A stretch of 60,000 bases of DNA from Adiantum capillus-veneris. Taxonomy: Eukaryota; Streptophyta; Polypodiopsida; Polypodiales; Pteridaceae. Below the pieces are notes generated by a model. The model was not told the DNA's origin. It worked only from the letters and a program-made list of their open reading frames with translations, and did not search any database. The stretch lies in the NCBI GenBank assembly GCA_014529385.2, contig CM043969.1, positions 16,320,446-16,380,445 on the forward strand, in the 5' to 3' direction. Of this stretch, positions 47,254-57,420 are shown piece by piece; position 1 is the first letter of the stretch, and the number at the start of each line of letters is the position of its first letter. The position numbers and the translations under genes are program-made.

Positions 47254-48308
47254 AGTGTGGAAAGAGGTGAGAGAAGACTATGGGCTACTTGTGAGAAAAG
47301 TGTGCAGACTGGGATCCACTCAAAAAATCATATCTCACCGCTAGTAGCTCTAAAAATCATGAAAAAATTTGAGGTGATTATTCAAAGCGTCGGCTACATT
47401 TTTTCTTTTGAACACCGCTCCAAATTTGGAGTGGAGATGGATATTAAAAATCCCACCAAAAGACCTGTTTTTTCTTCACAAAAAGTCTTCAGTGGCCCCC
47501 TCCTTTGTTGAATTTGTACAATGCATCCAAGAGTGAGCCCCTCCTTTGTCATATCATAATACAAAGCATCCAAGTTGCCCTTGACACATGCATGGAGGAG
47601 GATTATTGGTGAATAAAGAAATATATACATGGTGGGACTAGTGTATGGACTATTCATGGACTTTAGCTCAATGAGCACATGGTGTTAGAATAATGAGTAA
47701 AAATAATAATAAAAATATGCAGGAGTTATGGATATGGAAAGATATTGAAATCATATGATATGGTCCCTTTTTGAATTATTTTGGGTGAAAGAGGAAAAGG
47801 TATGCAAGTAAATAATATAATAAACGTGACCAATGAGTAGAAATCAATTTTTTGTTTTCACGAGGGTGAGGGTGAAAATGTGGGAGTGATTTGTATAAAG
47901 GAAATATATAAGGTTAGAGTATGTACATATTGGAAAAAAACATACTTATGGTGTAAGAGGATGAAAGAAGGCATACAAAGGTTTAAAAAAACACACACCT
48001 AAGTATAAATATTTAAATAAAATACTAGAATAATTATAAAAATCTCTATATTTAGGCCATATATATAATGCAATATTTACACACAAATGGGCCATAATAT
48101 ATTTTATTTTTTTGATTTTATTTATTTTTTTGACTCAACTAGCCCAGTGACTAGCTAGCTGAGGATTTTAAGAAGATATGGGAAAAGCCCCCTAACTCAC
48201 ACACGCCTATTTACAGTGAAATGGTAGGGATAGCCATAGTGTTTAGGTGAATTTGGTAGGGTGAGGTAGCTTACTATGGCAATTATGGAAAGCCAAAAAA
48301 CGGCTATC
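45615..48308. mobile_element. Repeat element B inserted in the 158-bp array
   Basis: It begins GAGGCGGTCCGGGG and ends AAAAAACGGCTATC. AGTGCT lies on both sides (45,609-45,614 and 48,309-48,314); the match extends to 9 bases with one mismatch (AGTGCTGAG / AGTGCTAAG). Removing 2,700 bases restores the 158-bp period exactly (45,485 to 48,343 minus 2,700 is 158). It is related to element A. It holds (AC)n at 46,019, (GT)n at 47,206-47,250 and no conserved protein. No terminal inverted repeat is seen. Confidence 0.75.
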
Positions 48309-48314
48309 AGTGCT

Positions 48315-48720
48315 AAGAGTATCTATGCATCATTAAGTTAAGCTTCAAAGGTAGATTTGCATCCTTAAGCTAAGCTTTAATGGTAACTTTACACTTAGGC
48401 GTAAGCTTGAGTGACTACCTTGTATTTTAGGTTTAAGCTTTAATGATAACCTCGCAATTAGGTTTAAGTGCTAAGAGTATCTATGCATCATTAAGTTAAG
48501 CTTCAAAGGTAGATTTGCATCCTTAAGCTAAGCTTTAATGGTAACTTTGCAGTTAAGTGTAAGCTTTAATGACTACCTTGTAGTTTAGGTTTAAGCTTTA
48601 ATGGTAACCTCGCAATTAGGGTTAAGTTCTAAGAGTATCTATGCATCATTAAGTTAAGCTTCAAAGGTAGATTTGCATCCTTAAGCTAAGCTTTGATGGT
48701 AACTTTGCACTTAGGAAAAT
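48315..48720. repeat. 158-bp tandem array, right part
   Basis: The array resumes with CTTCAAAGGTAGATTTG at 48,343, 48,501 and 48,659 (158-bp steps), then fades after TTGCACTTAGG near 48,715. Confidence 0.9.
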
Positions 48721-49768
48721 CATTGAAAGACAAGCTTGTAATTTAGGGTTTAGCTTCCATGGTGACTTTGTGTGTGATGAGGTTTAAGCTTCCATGGTGA
48801 CCTTGTGTGATTAGGGTCAAGCTTCCATGGAAACCTTGTTTCATTAAAGAGAGAAAGGTTTAGTCTCATTATGGTAACCAAGCTTAGGGTTTGCATGTCT
48901 CTTTACGGTAGGAAGAATGTATGGTTATAATCCTCTCTTCCAAGCTTTAATGGAAAGCTCTAGATTCCCATTTTATCTCCAAAGCGAGCTTTAATGGAAA
49001 GCTCGAAGACTCATAAATTATAGGATGACCTTCTAGCTTCCTAAATGGAAAGCTAGGCACCATAAGAAAAGAGTAGTTTTCTAAGCTCGATAGAAGTAGT
49101 TCAATTTTTGGTATTGAAGAGTATTTCTAAAGTTGTCAATTTCAAGTTTGTTTGCAAGTATGGGATGGGGGAGATAGGAAATAACTTTGCGGAATTGATC
49201 TCCGTGTTGTTTGAACCGAAAACTCTACAAGCTTCCATGGAGATGCCCCATGGATGGCAAAGGATTGCAAAAACCCGGGAATCGTACAAAACGAGGATTG
49301 AACTTAAAAAGTTGGCATTTTCGAAGAGACATTAACCATCAAATGCCTATGGAAAATGTAATGTACCCAACATTTATCCATAGAAGTCATTTCAATTATT
49401 TTGCAAAGTAATTGAGATTCTCAATTTTGTGAGTCATCATGAGTTTATCAGAGCAATCAGATTGAAAATCGGGTTCATGATCTATTTATTTATGATCTTT
49501 CTTTATGTGGAACAATAGGTTTATGTGGGAACCTAATCTATGTGTAAGAAAAAGCTTAGAGATAGTATTTTTAGGAAAAAAAGAGAGGTGAGTCAAAATT
49601 AGGATACTTCTTTCTTTCTCTCTCTCAAGATAGAATGGGAACTTGTAAGTATAGAGCTTTTTAAAAATTGCGCATAAGATTCAGGAACGTGAAACCCGCA
49701 ATGATGTGTGAGTTTTTCCTTCTCCTATTCTTGAAACCCTCTCAGTATTCTTAGCACCCCCCTATGGC
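48721..49768. other. Unassigned stretch between array and promoter-like region
   Basis: Shorter repeats of AAGCTTCCATGGTGAC and CTTTAATGGAAAGCTC occur at 48,745-49,050. GTTTATCAGAGC at 49,443-49,454 matches 9 of 12 bases of the Met-tRNA primer site; if real, it would end an LTR that began at 38,689. No gene is supported. Confidence 0.4.
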
Positions 49769-49978
49769 CTATATAAAGGACCCTTCTCCTCTCACTTTGA
49801 ACACACACATCTACAGAAGCGGAAGCTCTCTTGCAACGACGCGTTGGAGGGACGCTCTCTCCCTTAACCTCTCACCTTCAAGCCATCTCCATCTCCAATC
49901 GTCGTTGTGCTGTCTCCTGGTTTGTGAACACACTCTCTCTCTCCAATAACGTGCTTTTCTTTTCTCTATTCCAAAGCT
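49769..49978 (+). promoter_or_regulatory. Core promoter and 5' leader
   Basis: CTATATAAAGG at about 49,771 is a textbook TATA box about 210 bases before an ATG. The leader is CT-rich (CACACTCTCTCTCTCC) as is common in plant 5' untranslated regions. Confidence 0.5.
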
Positions 49979-50155
49979 ATGGCTCCGAAGCATGTAACAC
50001 GAAGTTCTAAGGACGCCCATGCTGTTGCACCACCAAGAAAGGTGGAAATAAAGGTGTCTACTCCGAACGTATCTCATGCGGAAGCATCAACCGAAGAAGA
50101 AGTTGAAGCCGTCCAACCTCCAGCACAGGAGTTAGCCGCACGCGCTCCAAATCTG
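49979..50155 (+). CDS. Possible first exon, product unknown
   Basis: The ATG at 49,979 follows AAAGCT and opens 59 codons that are Ala/Val/Glu/Pro-rich with a basic start (MAPKHVTRSSKDAHAVAPP). The frame reaches CTG|GTAAGA at 50,155/50,156, a consensus 5' splice site, in phase 0; reading through stops at 50,209. No continuation is recognisable: truncated copia C4 begins by 50,281. It could be a host gene cut by insertions or the gag N-terminus of a retroelement whose LTR is the upstream region. No family is recognised. Confidence 0.35.
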
Positions 50156-50280
50156 GTAAGACAAATTTATACTTCTGTATTGCTATTCATGTTTGAACTG
50201 GGAAGATAAGCATAGGGAACCCCTTAAACTGTCCGAGAAACGTGATTCTATCACAAGAAACAAGCATATGTTTTTATAGA

Positions 50281-51340
50281 TTAGTGAAAGAACTGTTTGA
50301 TAAACATGCCTAACATCTTTAAGCTTCCATTCATTTCCGTTAGTAGTTTTGACAGAAACTGTACCTTTGCCGCGACAATCTCACAAGCTTTATCATCTCC
50401 CAAGTATATATACCCAAAATTACCTTTGGTGTAGTCTTGGAAATGTTGCTTGTGTGGTGTCACATGGAATGAAGCCCCGAAATCTACTATCCAGGAATTA
50501 GACACATTGTCTAATGAGAGAATTAGAGCATCTTGCTCTACTTTACCTACCACATTGGCCTCCGATGTTGGCTTATTGTCTTGAGACTCTGTCTCCTTCT
50601 TCTTCTTGGACCATCAATCCTTCTTGATGTGGCTTTGTGAACTGACTTTGTGCGTGACTTGCTCCGCCTTAGCGATCACGACCCTTTTGGTTTTTGAACC
50701 TCTCCTTAGGCCTTCCTCTTGTTTCTACTGACAGTGCAGCACTTGATGATTCTCCTGTGCTTCTCCTTCATATTTCCTCGCTTAGGAGAACACCCACAAC
50801 ATCATCAAACTTAAGAGTATTTGTGCCAGAAATAGAATTACTTACAGCCATCACAAGGCTGTCCCAACTATCCAGTAGAGATGATAGTATAAGGAGAGCT
50901 CGCACTTCGTCATCGAAATTGATTTTCACCGATGGAAGTTGACTTATGTTTGTGTTAAAGTCATTTAGGTGTTCTGCAACTAAACCATTCTCTACCATCT
51001 TTAGATTGAACAAGCGCTTCATAAGAAATACCTTATTGGATGCCGATGGTTTCTCGTAGAAGTCATCAAGTGACTTCATCAAGTCCTCCGTGGTCTTCAT
51101 TTCCAAAACATTGAAGGCCACCGTTGACGCCAAGCTTAACCGGATTGTTCCCAATGCCTTTCGATCAAGGACAATCCATGCTTCATCTGCCATTGTTGCG
51201 GGCTTCTTCGCAAGACCACCTAGTGGCAAATAGAGGTCCTTCTGGTAGAGATAGTCTTCAATCTGTATCTTCCAATGTTGGTAGTTTTTTCCGTTGAACT
51301 TCTCAATCTTGAGCTTCCCTTCCTCCGCCATAACTCCCAC
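50281..51340 (-). pseudogene. Gag and protease of C4
   Basis: The frame starting 51340 (MGVMAEEGKLKIEKFNGKNY) is a copia gag: YQHWKIQIEDYL, DEAWIVLDRKALGTIRLSL and AEHLNDFNTNISQL, open for 190 residues. After broken sequence, where the zinc knuckle is expected near 50,600-50,690, the protease frame 50553-50281 holds SNSWIVDFGASFHVTPH, with Phe in place of Ser in the catalytic DSG. Confidence 0.82.
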
Positions 51341-51390
51341 TCAATTCAAGGAATCCTTTCCTTGAGATAACTTAGCTACGAGCAAACCTT

Positions 51391-51402
51391 GCTCTGATAC
51401 CA
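51391..51402 (-). promoter_or_regulatory. Primer-binding site of C4
   Basis: Minus-strand TGGTATCAGAGC lies two bases from the LTR end CCTAACA and is complementary to initiator methionine tRNA. Confidence 0.88.
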
Positions 51403-51404
51403 GT

Positions 51405-52099
51405 TGTTAGGAAATAAGACGTAGCTAAATAGCTAATTGAGTAGATTACTTAATGAAGAGAGACAAATTTACATACACGAGATTATAGAGTAGAGAGAGG
51501 GAGAGAGTACACACGATATACGTGGTTCACCCAATGTGGGCTACGTCCACGGGAAAGCATTCACTCAATGGCTTTAGTACTTCAAAACAAGAAGTAGTTT
51601 ACAAAGGGATTATACCCTTAATGGAGCTCCCGCCTTTCTTCACTCTCACTACCTTACCCTCACCTTGTTGCATCAACTTCACACACTATGAAATGTGTGT
51701 AGAAATGGCCTTTTTTTATAGGCCAAAAGGGTTGGCCTCTCTTATGAGAGGCAGCCATGTGTAGCCGCCCATGTGTGAATAAGTCCAAATCGGACCCTCC
51801 AATCCGCCCATGTGTGCCCGCCCTCGAGAAGACAAGTCCGCTTTTGAATTCGGCCACCGGCCATTGAATTCGGCCACCGGCCATTGACTTCCGACCACCG
51901 GCCAACCGACGGTTGTTTTCCGACCACTTTCCAGCCGTCGTCCGGCCATATATTCCGGCGAGGGAAAAAAAAAGTCTCGGGGGCTTCCGCCACCGAGGCC
52001 CCTAAAGTTGTCCCTGATTTTTGAGTCTGAAAATTTTAATTTCCAGTGAGTGATTTTCCTTCACGCATGATGGCTTCTCCTCATAATGGGGGCCTTACA
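51405..52099 (-). repeat. 5' LTR of C4
   Basis: It ends CCTAACA (plus-strand TGTTAGG at 51,405); the proposed start TGTAAGG at 52,099 pairs with it at six of seven positions. Minus-strand TATAAAAAAAGG at about 51,710-51,722 is a likely TATA box. The stretch 51,510-51,560 resembles the conserved ACGTATATCGTG / ATTGGGTGAACCACG region common in plant copia LTRs. A 20-bp unit TGAATTCGGCCACCGGCCAT is repeated three times at 51,845-51,904. Confidence 0.65.
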
Positions 52100-52117
52100 A
52101 ATGTTTACCACAGAAAA

Positions 52118-52498
52118 TTACAAGGGTAAGTCAGGCTCCATACTTAACATTGGTTCCTTCACTTTTTCATTCTCCCTTTGTTTAAAAGCGTATATCTGCG
52201 ATACAATATTCTGCTTTATACCCCGTTTTGAGAATTCTTCCGCGAACTCACGCAATACATGTTCAATATTCGGACAAGTTTCAGGGTTTAAAGTTTGAAA
52301 CCATGTTAAGTCTGTCCCTTCCAAGGTCAGCCCGAATCCCTCGTATTGAGTATGGAGATCAGTGATTTGTTCTGCTCTTAAGACTTGCTTGAAGAGCAAT
52401 ACATGGGCATATGGATCCCCCGATCCGCTATAATTATTCGGCATGCACTTTGCTACTTGGGATGACCTGATCCGTCTATGGTCTGCGGTCAATCTCAT
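52118..52498 (-). pseudogene. Gag core of G3
   Basis: DHRRIRSSQVAKCMPNNYSG, SGDPYAHVLLFKQVLRAEQ, LTLEGTDLTWFQTLNPETC and FAEEFSKRGIKQNIVSQIY align without gaps to the G1 gag core at 8,503-8,162. The frame is open for 126 residues and ends close to the C4 boundary. Confidence 0.82.
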
Positions 52499-52852
52499 TG
52501 CTCTCGTGTCTCGACTTAATCGTTCTCGTGTATCATGGAGGTCGTAGGTTGCTCTCGTTGGCTCCCCTGCCCCAAATCTACTACTAGGAGGAAAATGTGA
52601 TGGGGTGGCTGCAAATGTTAGACCTACAGCCGTATGTGTAGAGATAGGAACCGCACTACCTCAATTCGTAGCCATTGACTCTCTGGAATGTAACGTTCCC
52701 ATGGGGCTTGCCATTGAATAATGAGGTTGACTGAAAGAATCAGCTACATGAGTCCTCCCTCCACCTGTGGTCACCGGTTCTGGCACGATAGTTGTAGGTG
52801 CTGGTCTTAGTGGGCTTGGAGTGACATAGTACTGGTGAAGTGGTCCCCCAAA

Positions 52853-53636
52853 TTACATATATCCTTCCAACTCTTTTTTATCGATTGCTGCATATCGTCT
52901 TCCATACTTGTCGTATGCGGAAATTTTCGTTTCCACTCCCTCGGTGTAGGTGAAGACATGAAGTCTTTTCCGCTCAGTCATCTCTTCGACATAGGGTTCC
53001 TGGCATCTATAATAGAGATCTTTCTCTCCATTATTATACTGGTATAGCCCCAAGTAGACGTTATCCGTGTTGACTCTCAACGTTTCATTTTCTTGCCTCA
53101 ATCTAGCATTAGGTAAGCTCATTGTTGGTGCCTTTTCCTCAAAGTTCCTCGTCTATTTTGGCTGTTGTGCCCATCAATCCCCACTTGTCTATAATGTTAG
53201 GATTTAGGACTACCAAGTACATGATACCCTCGTCATCTAGGTACCTATCACCGCTATAGCTCACAGGCACTAAGTCCCTGAACTCACTTGGTCTATATTC
53301 TATTTTCACACAGTAGCGGTCCATACCATCTTTGTATATCTTGGCACCTTGCTTGTTGTCATATTGATACTTGATGAACAATAGCTTTGATGTGGCCGAG
53401 AGGTCTGATGGTCTTGCTGCCATTTTTTCTCTTCCGTTTAGTTTTAATTGTCCCAAGTGTTCTGTGAAATACTCGGAAGATCTCTTTGAAGAAGTATCGG
53501 AGATGCCTTCTTCAAGGATCGGCTCTAACGGTCGTACTATCCCTTGGTTTACACTCTCCTCTCTTGATGCAACACTTGTTTGATCCGCTAAATTTAGGTG
53601 TCTGGTGTTGATTTGTTTTCCCGATCTCAAAAACAT
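52853..53636 (-). pseudogene. N-terminal gag module of G3
   Basis: The start MFLRSGKQINTRHLNL at 53,636 opens 165 residues with YCVKIEYRPSEFRDLVPVSY and YLVVLNPNIIDKWG. A stop at 53,139 separates this from 53,122-52,853, which has VYLGLYQYNNGEKDLYYRCQ and HVFTYTEG. Both parts match the broken G1 copy in order. Between 52,852 and 52,499 there is Pro/Thr-rich, frame-broken gag linker. Confidence 0.72.
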
Positions 53637-53639
53637 GAA

Positions 53640-54482
53640 GAAAGTGGGATTTACTGACTGAACCCAAACCTCTTACCTGGAGACGGAATGATCTTCCAAT
53701 TCTGCATGGATTGTTACTTGATCGGTCTCTGCAAATGAATACACTGGATGGCTATGAGATCACTGTATCATTCCAACTGTCAGCAGATTCAACACTTCAA
53801 AATGATCTCAACACAATTTTGCTTGCAGATTATTGACTGTATGTTCAATTTGAGTTTTGACAACTCCTGATATCTTAAATAGTCTAGGTCTATGAACATG
53901 TAAAAAATGAGCTAGATCTGGGCCAGAGGTACACCGATCGCGATCGTAGTTCTGGGCCCAAATTAGATGAAACTTCACGAGCTTGTTCACTAGGCTATTT
54001 TAAGACTACCTGCTAGACACTTTTGTATTTGGACTCAAAAAAGTCAAGTTTTTACCATTTCTTGGTTGGAAGTGCCTGTTTTCTCAAATTTATCAGTTTG
54101 ACTTCATTTTGATGTTTGATTTGGGATTTGAGAGATACTTGGGGTTGTCCTGTGTACATGCTATCCCTCTGCATGATTCCTTCCCAGTTTTGATGTGTTT
54201 TGGTCTACCGAAAGTCAATTTCTAAGCCAGTTTAGCAGTTTTTGACTCGGATCTGTATTCAAGTGGTTTGACAGGTATTTTGAGGTTTCTGGCTCTAGGT
54301 CCTTTAGACTTTTACGTTTGTATACACGTGAGGATCCCACATGAGGATCTAGGTATTCAAGTGGTTTGACAGGTATTTTGAGGTTTCTGGCTCTAGGTCC
54401 TTTAGACTTTTATGTTTGTATACACGTGAGGATCCCACAGATGAAATCTGGTCAAAATCTGGCACTTAGGTACACCGATCGC
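53640..54482 (-). repeat. Leader of G3 with palindrome and 98-bp duplication
   Basis: No coding signal. CGATCGCGATCG at 53,935-53,946 is a perfect palindrome after GGTACAC; the same GGTACACCGATCGC recurs at 54,469-54,482, just at the break. A 98-bp unit (TATTCAAGTGGTTTGACAGG) at 54,256 is repeated at 54,354 almost unchanged. Confidence 0.7.
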
Positions 54483-55387
54483 TTAAAAAGAAAATAGAAG
54501 ATGAAATAGAGCCACTATGGAAGGATGCCATGTAGTGGGAGGAGAGAATTCTTCACTCAATCAAAGTCAATCTTCTTACAATGTACATTATCAATGAAGA
54601 GTGGCATCAAAAAGCTCTCCCCTACCCTTTGATCAAGGTTTACGCTTCTTCATGAATCATCACTTGAGTAGGGACTCTCCTTACTCTCTAAACTTATCGT
54701 GGTTTTGTAGCAGTTGATATCTAGTTTCTTTCCTTCTTGCCAATCATACACCACCGACTAACCCTTCTTAAGGATACATCAATCACTTTTCCATTTTTTA
54801 TTTGTATTCATAGCAATAAACGAAGGCCTCCCTAGGATAATGGGATACATTAGGGAAAGTTTGGACTCTCAAAGGGACCTTATAAGGAGCTTCGGCTTTG
54901 CCTCTCTTGTTCAAAGTGGGAAATCCGGTGAACATAAAAGCTTTGTCAAAACCCTATCAACCAGCATATCATTGGAAAGATCTTAGAAAGTAGGTTCTAA
55001 ATCCCCAAACTCCAACAAATTTGGAGTTGATTTATAGAAGTTATGGCCTCCCCAATGAAGCTGAAATGTGGCGAGAGATTCCATTTATAAGACGGAGTTG
55101 TCACATCAAAAAATAGAATCTTCTAGAATTTAAGGAATCCAATGGCATACTATATATTAATGGATAGATCTCGATGAGTACATTCTAAATCCAAAATGTT
55201 TGACGAGTTTTGATTTCATTTGTAAATTTTTTAACATACACCTGTTTTGGACAAGAGGGATAAAGTCAAAGTCGTTATAGGGCCCATTTGAGAGTCCAAA
55301 ATTTCTCTAATGGTCCTCCCCCTTTGATGGCATGACATACATCTCTAACCCTGCATCTATGTTGCATATAGATATTTTTACATTTTC

Positions 55388-55691
55388 AATGATCCCCAAG
55401 CACTTCACACTTGAATTGTTGGCTAGCCTAGCTTGAAATTAGAGAACTTTGTAAATTAAAGCCCTAATCTATTCATAGCCTTCTCCATGACCACACACAT
55501 TTGAACTTCACCATCAACATATACATTAGACACCTTCTTAATGATCCCCAAGATATTCACACTTGAATTGTTGGCTAGCCTAGCTTGAAAATTAGAGGAC
55601 TTTGTAATTTCAAGCCTGAATCTATTCATACCCTTCTCCATGATCACACACATTTGAGCTTCACCATCAACATATACATTAGACAGCTTTT
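55388..55691 (-). pseudogene. Duplicated protease-like segment of G4
   Basis: A 152-bp unit occurs twice (55,388-55,539 and 55,540-55,691). Each translates on the minus strand to VYVDGE(A/V)QMCV(I/V)MEK, MNR and FQARLANNSSVNILGI, which fits the active-site and flap part of a retropepsin with DGE in place of DSG or DGG. The assignment rests on position and this pattern only. Confidence 0.45.
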
Positions 55692-56555
55692 AAGCATCCA
55701 CAATGATTTCAACATCTTTTTGTAGCTTTGAGGACACAACCTTAATGAAAAAATTTGCCTTCTTCTTTGAAATTCTTGTGTTTACCAAGGTTAGCCACCA
55801 CTGCCTTCTGACTTTGGTTGATAGATGTAGAAGTTGCGGCCACAAAATGTTGGGCTAATTTTGGATTCACAAATCCTCCAAGATGTTGTAGGGATCTAGC
55901 TCCTTTTCCAATGTGTAGTCATTGATGCCAATTTTCCTTCACTTTGATCTTTTCTTCTTGCTACTCTCATTTTCTTCCATCTTTGATGTCTTCTTCTTGT
56001 CCCTCGTACCCGCATTTGTCCCTTCACTTCTCATGTCTTCATCTCTATCACATACTCTTGTGTATGTTTCTAACGGCATAACATCAAATTTAGAGTATTA
56101 TCATCCATTACCTTATCTAGCTTGATGACATTGACTCCTCTTTCTTCTTCCTCATGTGGGACAAGGGGTATGTTTGCTGTTGGTGGTGGTAGTGGTCAAC
56201 AAAAAAATTGTGGAGCTTGAGCAAGTTCTTGTTGTGCAATGAGAGGAGGGGGTTGAGGGGGGTATATGTCTCCAAGGAGTTTCCTTGGATGTGAGAAATT
56301 ATACATTCCATGGCCATTTTATTGCAATTCTAGCATCACAAATCTTAAGCTTTCCATCATTGGTTCCAATTCCCTTCTCTTAGTTATCATTGTTGAGGTA
56401 GGCTCTGCACTATATTCATGATGAGGTTCTCAAGTTATTGAATTATCCTTCATAAAACCTCTTATTGAGAATTATCTTCAATTTGTGAAGATTGTGCAAG
56501 AGGGGTCCTAGTTGGTGCCTCCATGGTGTATAAAGACTCCCTCTCGACCACTTCA

Positions 56556-57372
56556 TTCAAACCCTTTGCTCTAGTGTAGCTTCCTAAACTTGATGATGTC
56601 TACCTCACGTGCTTCTTCAAAGGTGAATGTAAAATTTAACTCTACTTTAGCCTTTAGAAGTGGATAGAAACCAACCATTAATCTCTCATTTTTTAAAAGT
56701 TATGTGCACCACCATGGTTTTCTAGTGTAGCTTGCCACTTATCTTATAGATTGACAAAGGTTGCCTCATAAAAGGGATAGTCTTCAAGTGATACCTACTT
56801 ATGTCCTATTAGACATATCCAAATTCCTTTTGTAGTATCCCCTTGCTCAAACATAGAGAAAAAGCTTGCTTGTAATCTCTCCCAGTTTGACTTGAGGTCT
56901 CATATCATGCTTTAGCCTTAATTCAAACCCTTTGCTCTAGTGTAGCTTCCTAAACTTGATGATGCCTCGCATGCTTCTTCAAATGTGAAAGGAAATTTTA
57001 GCTTTATTTTAGCCTTTATAAGTGGATAGAAACCAACCATGAATCTCTCATTTTCTAAAAGTTAGATGCACAATGATGGTTTTGTAGTGTAGCTTGCCAC
57101 TTATCCCATAGAATGGCAAAGGTTGCCTCATAAAAGGGATAGTCTTCAAGTGATACCTGCTTATGTCCTATTAGACATTTTCAAATTCATTTTGTAGTAT
57201 CCCCTTGATAAAACATAGAGAGGAATCTTTCTTGTAATCTCTCCGAGTTTGACTTGATTTGAGGTTGTAAGGTCTCATACCATGATTTAGCCTCTCCTTT
57301 GAGAAAAAGTGGGAAGTCTTGTAGCTTTACTTCATCTTTGTCCCTCCCTGATATGAGATGTGTCATCTTCAA
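56556..57372 (-). pseudogene. Gag of G4 with a 366-bp direct duplication
   Basis: LQDFPLFLKGEAKSWYETL and LQERFLSMFYQGDTTK (57,372-57,187) are a retrotransposon gag core of Athila type. TTCAAACCCTTTGCTCTAGT starts two direct copies at 56,556 and 56,922, each about 365 bp, repeating the following gag segment with roughly a tenth of positions changed. Confidence 0.6.
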
Positions 57373-57420
57373 GTGGTCAAGAAACTCTTGAGCATCTTCT
57401 CAATTTCTTGCATTGAAAGT

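Larger units (their letters stand above)
50281..52099 (-). mobile_element. Truncated Ty1/copia element C4
   Basis: The 5' LTR, primer site, gag and protease are present on the minus strand. Integrase, RT, RNase H and the 3' LTR are missing. Its 5' end at 52,099 abuts gypsy fragment G3. A 3' boundary near 50,281 is the end of recognisable sequence, not a proven breakpoint. Confidence 0.8.
52100..54482 (-). mobile_element. Gypsy fragment G3, relative of the G1 gag end
   Basis: Only the gag end and part of the leader remain, cut at 52,100 by C4 and at about 54,482 by fragment G4. Protein blocks match G1 in order but with strong divergence, so this is a different subfamily. No LTR is included. 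Confidence 0.8.
54483..57420 (-). mobile_element. Gypsy fragment G4 (gag to protease)
   Basis: Gag-like sequence lies at 57,372-57,187, protease-like sequence around 55,690-55,388, and PIILGRPSFIAMNT near 54,860-54,800. This order on the minus strand is that of an Athila-like gypsy 5' half. Many stops are present. Two internal duplications (152 bp and 366 bp) have rearranged it. No LTR is identified. Confidence 0.6.

Noticed and set aside
45615-48308. Helitron reading of element B
   Set aside because: There is a target duplication, no TC start, no CTRR end and no terminal hairpin.
44650-48720. Centromeric satellite identity for the 158-bp array
   Set aside because: The unit length is in the right range, but only about nine units are present and the array may belong to an LTR; no support for centromere function.
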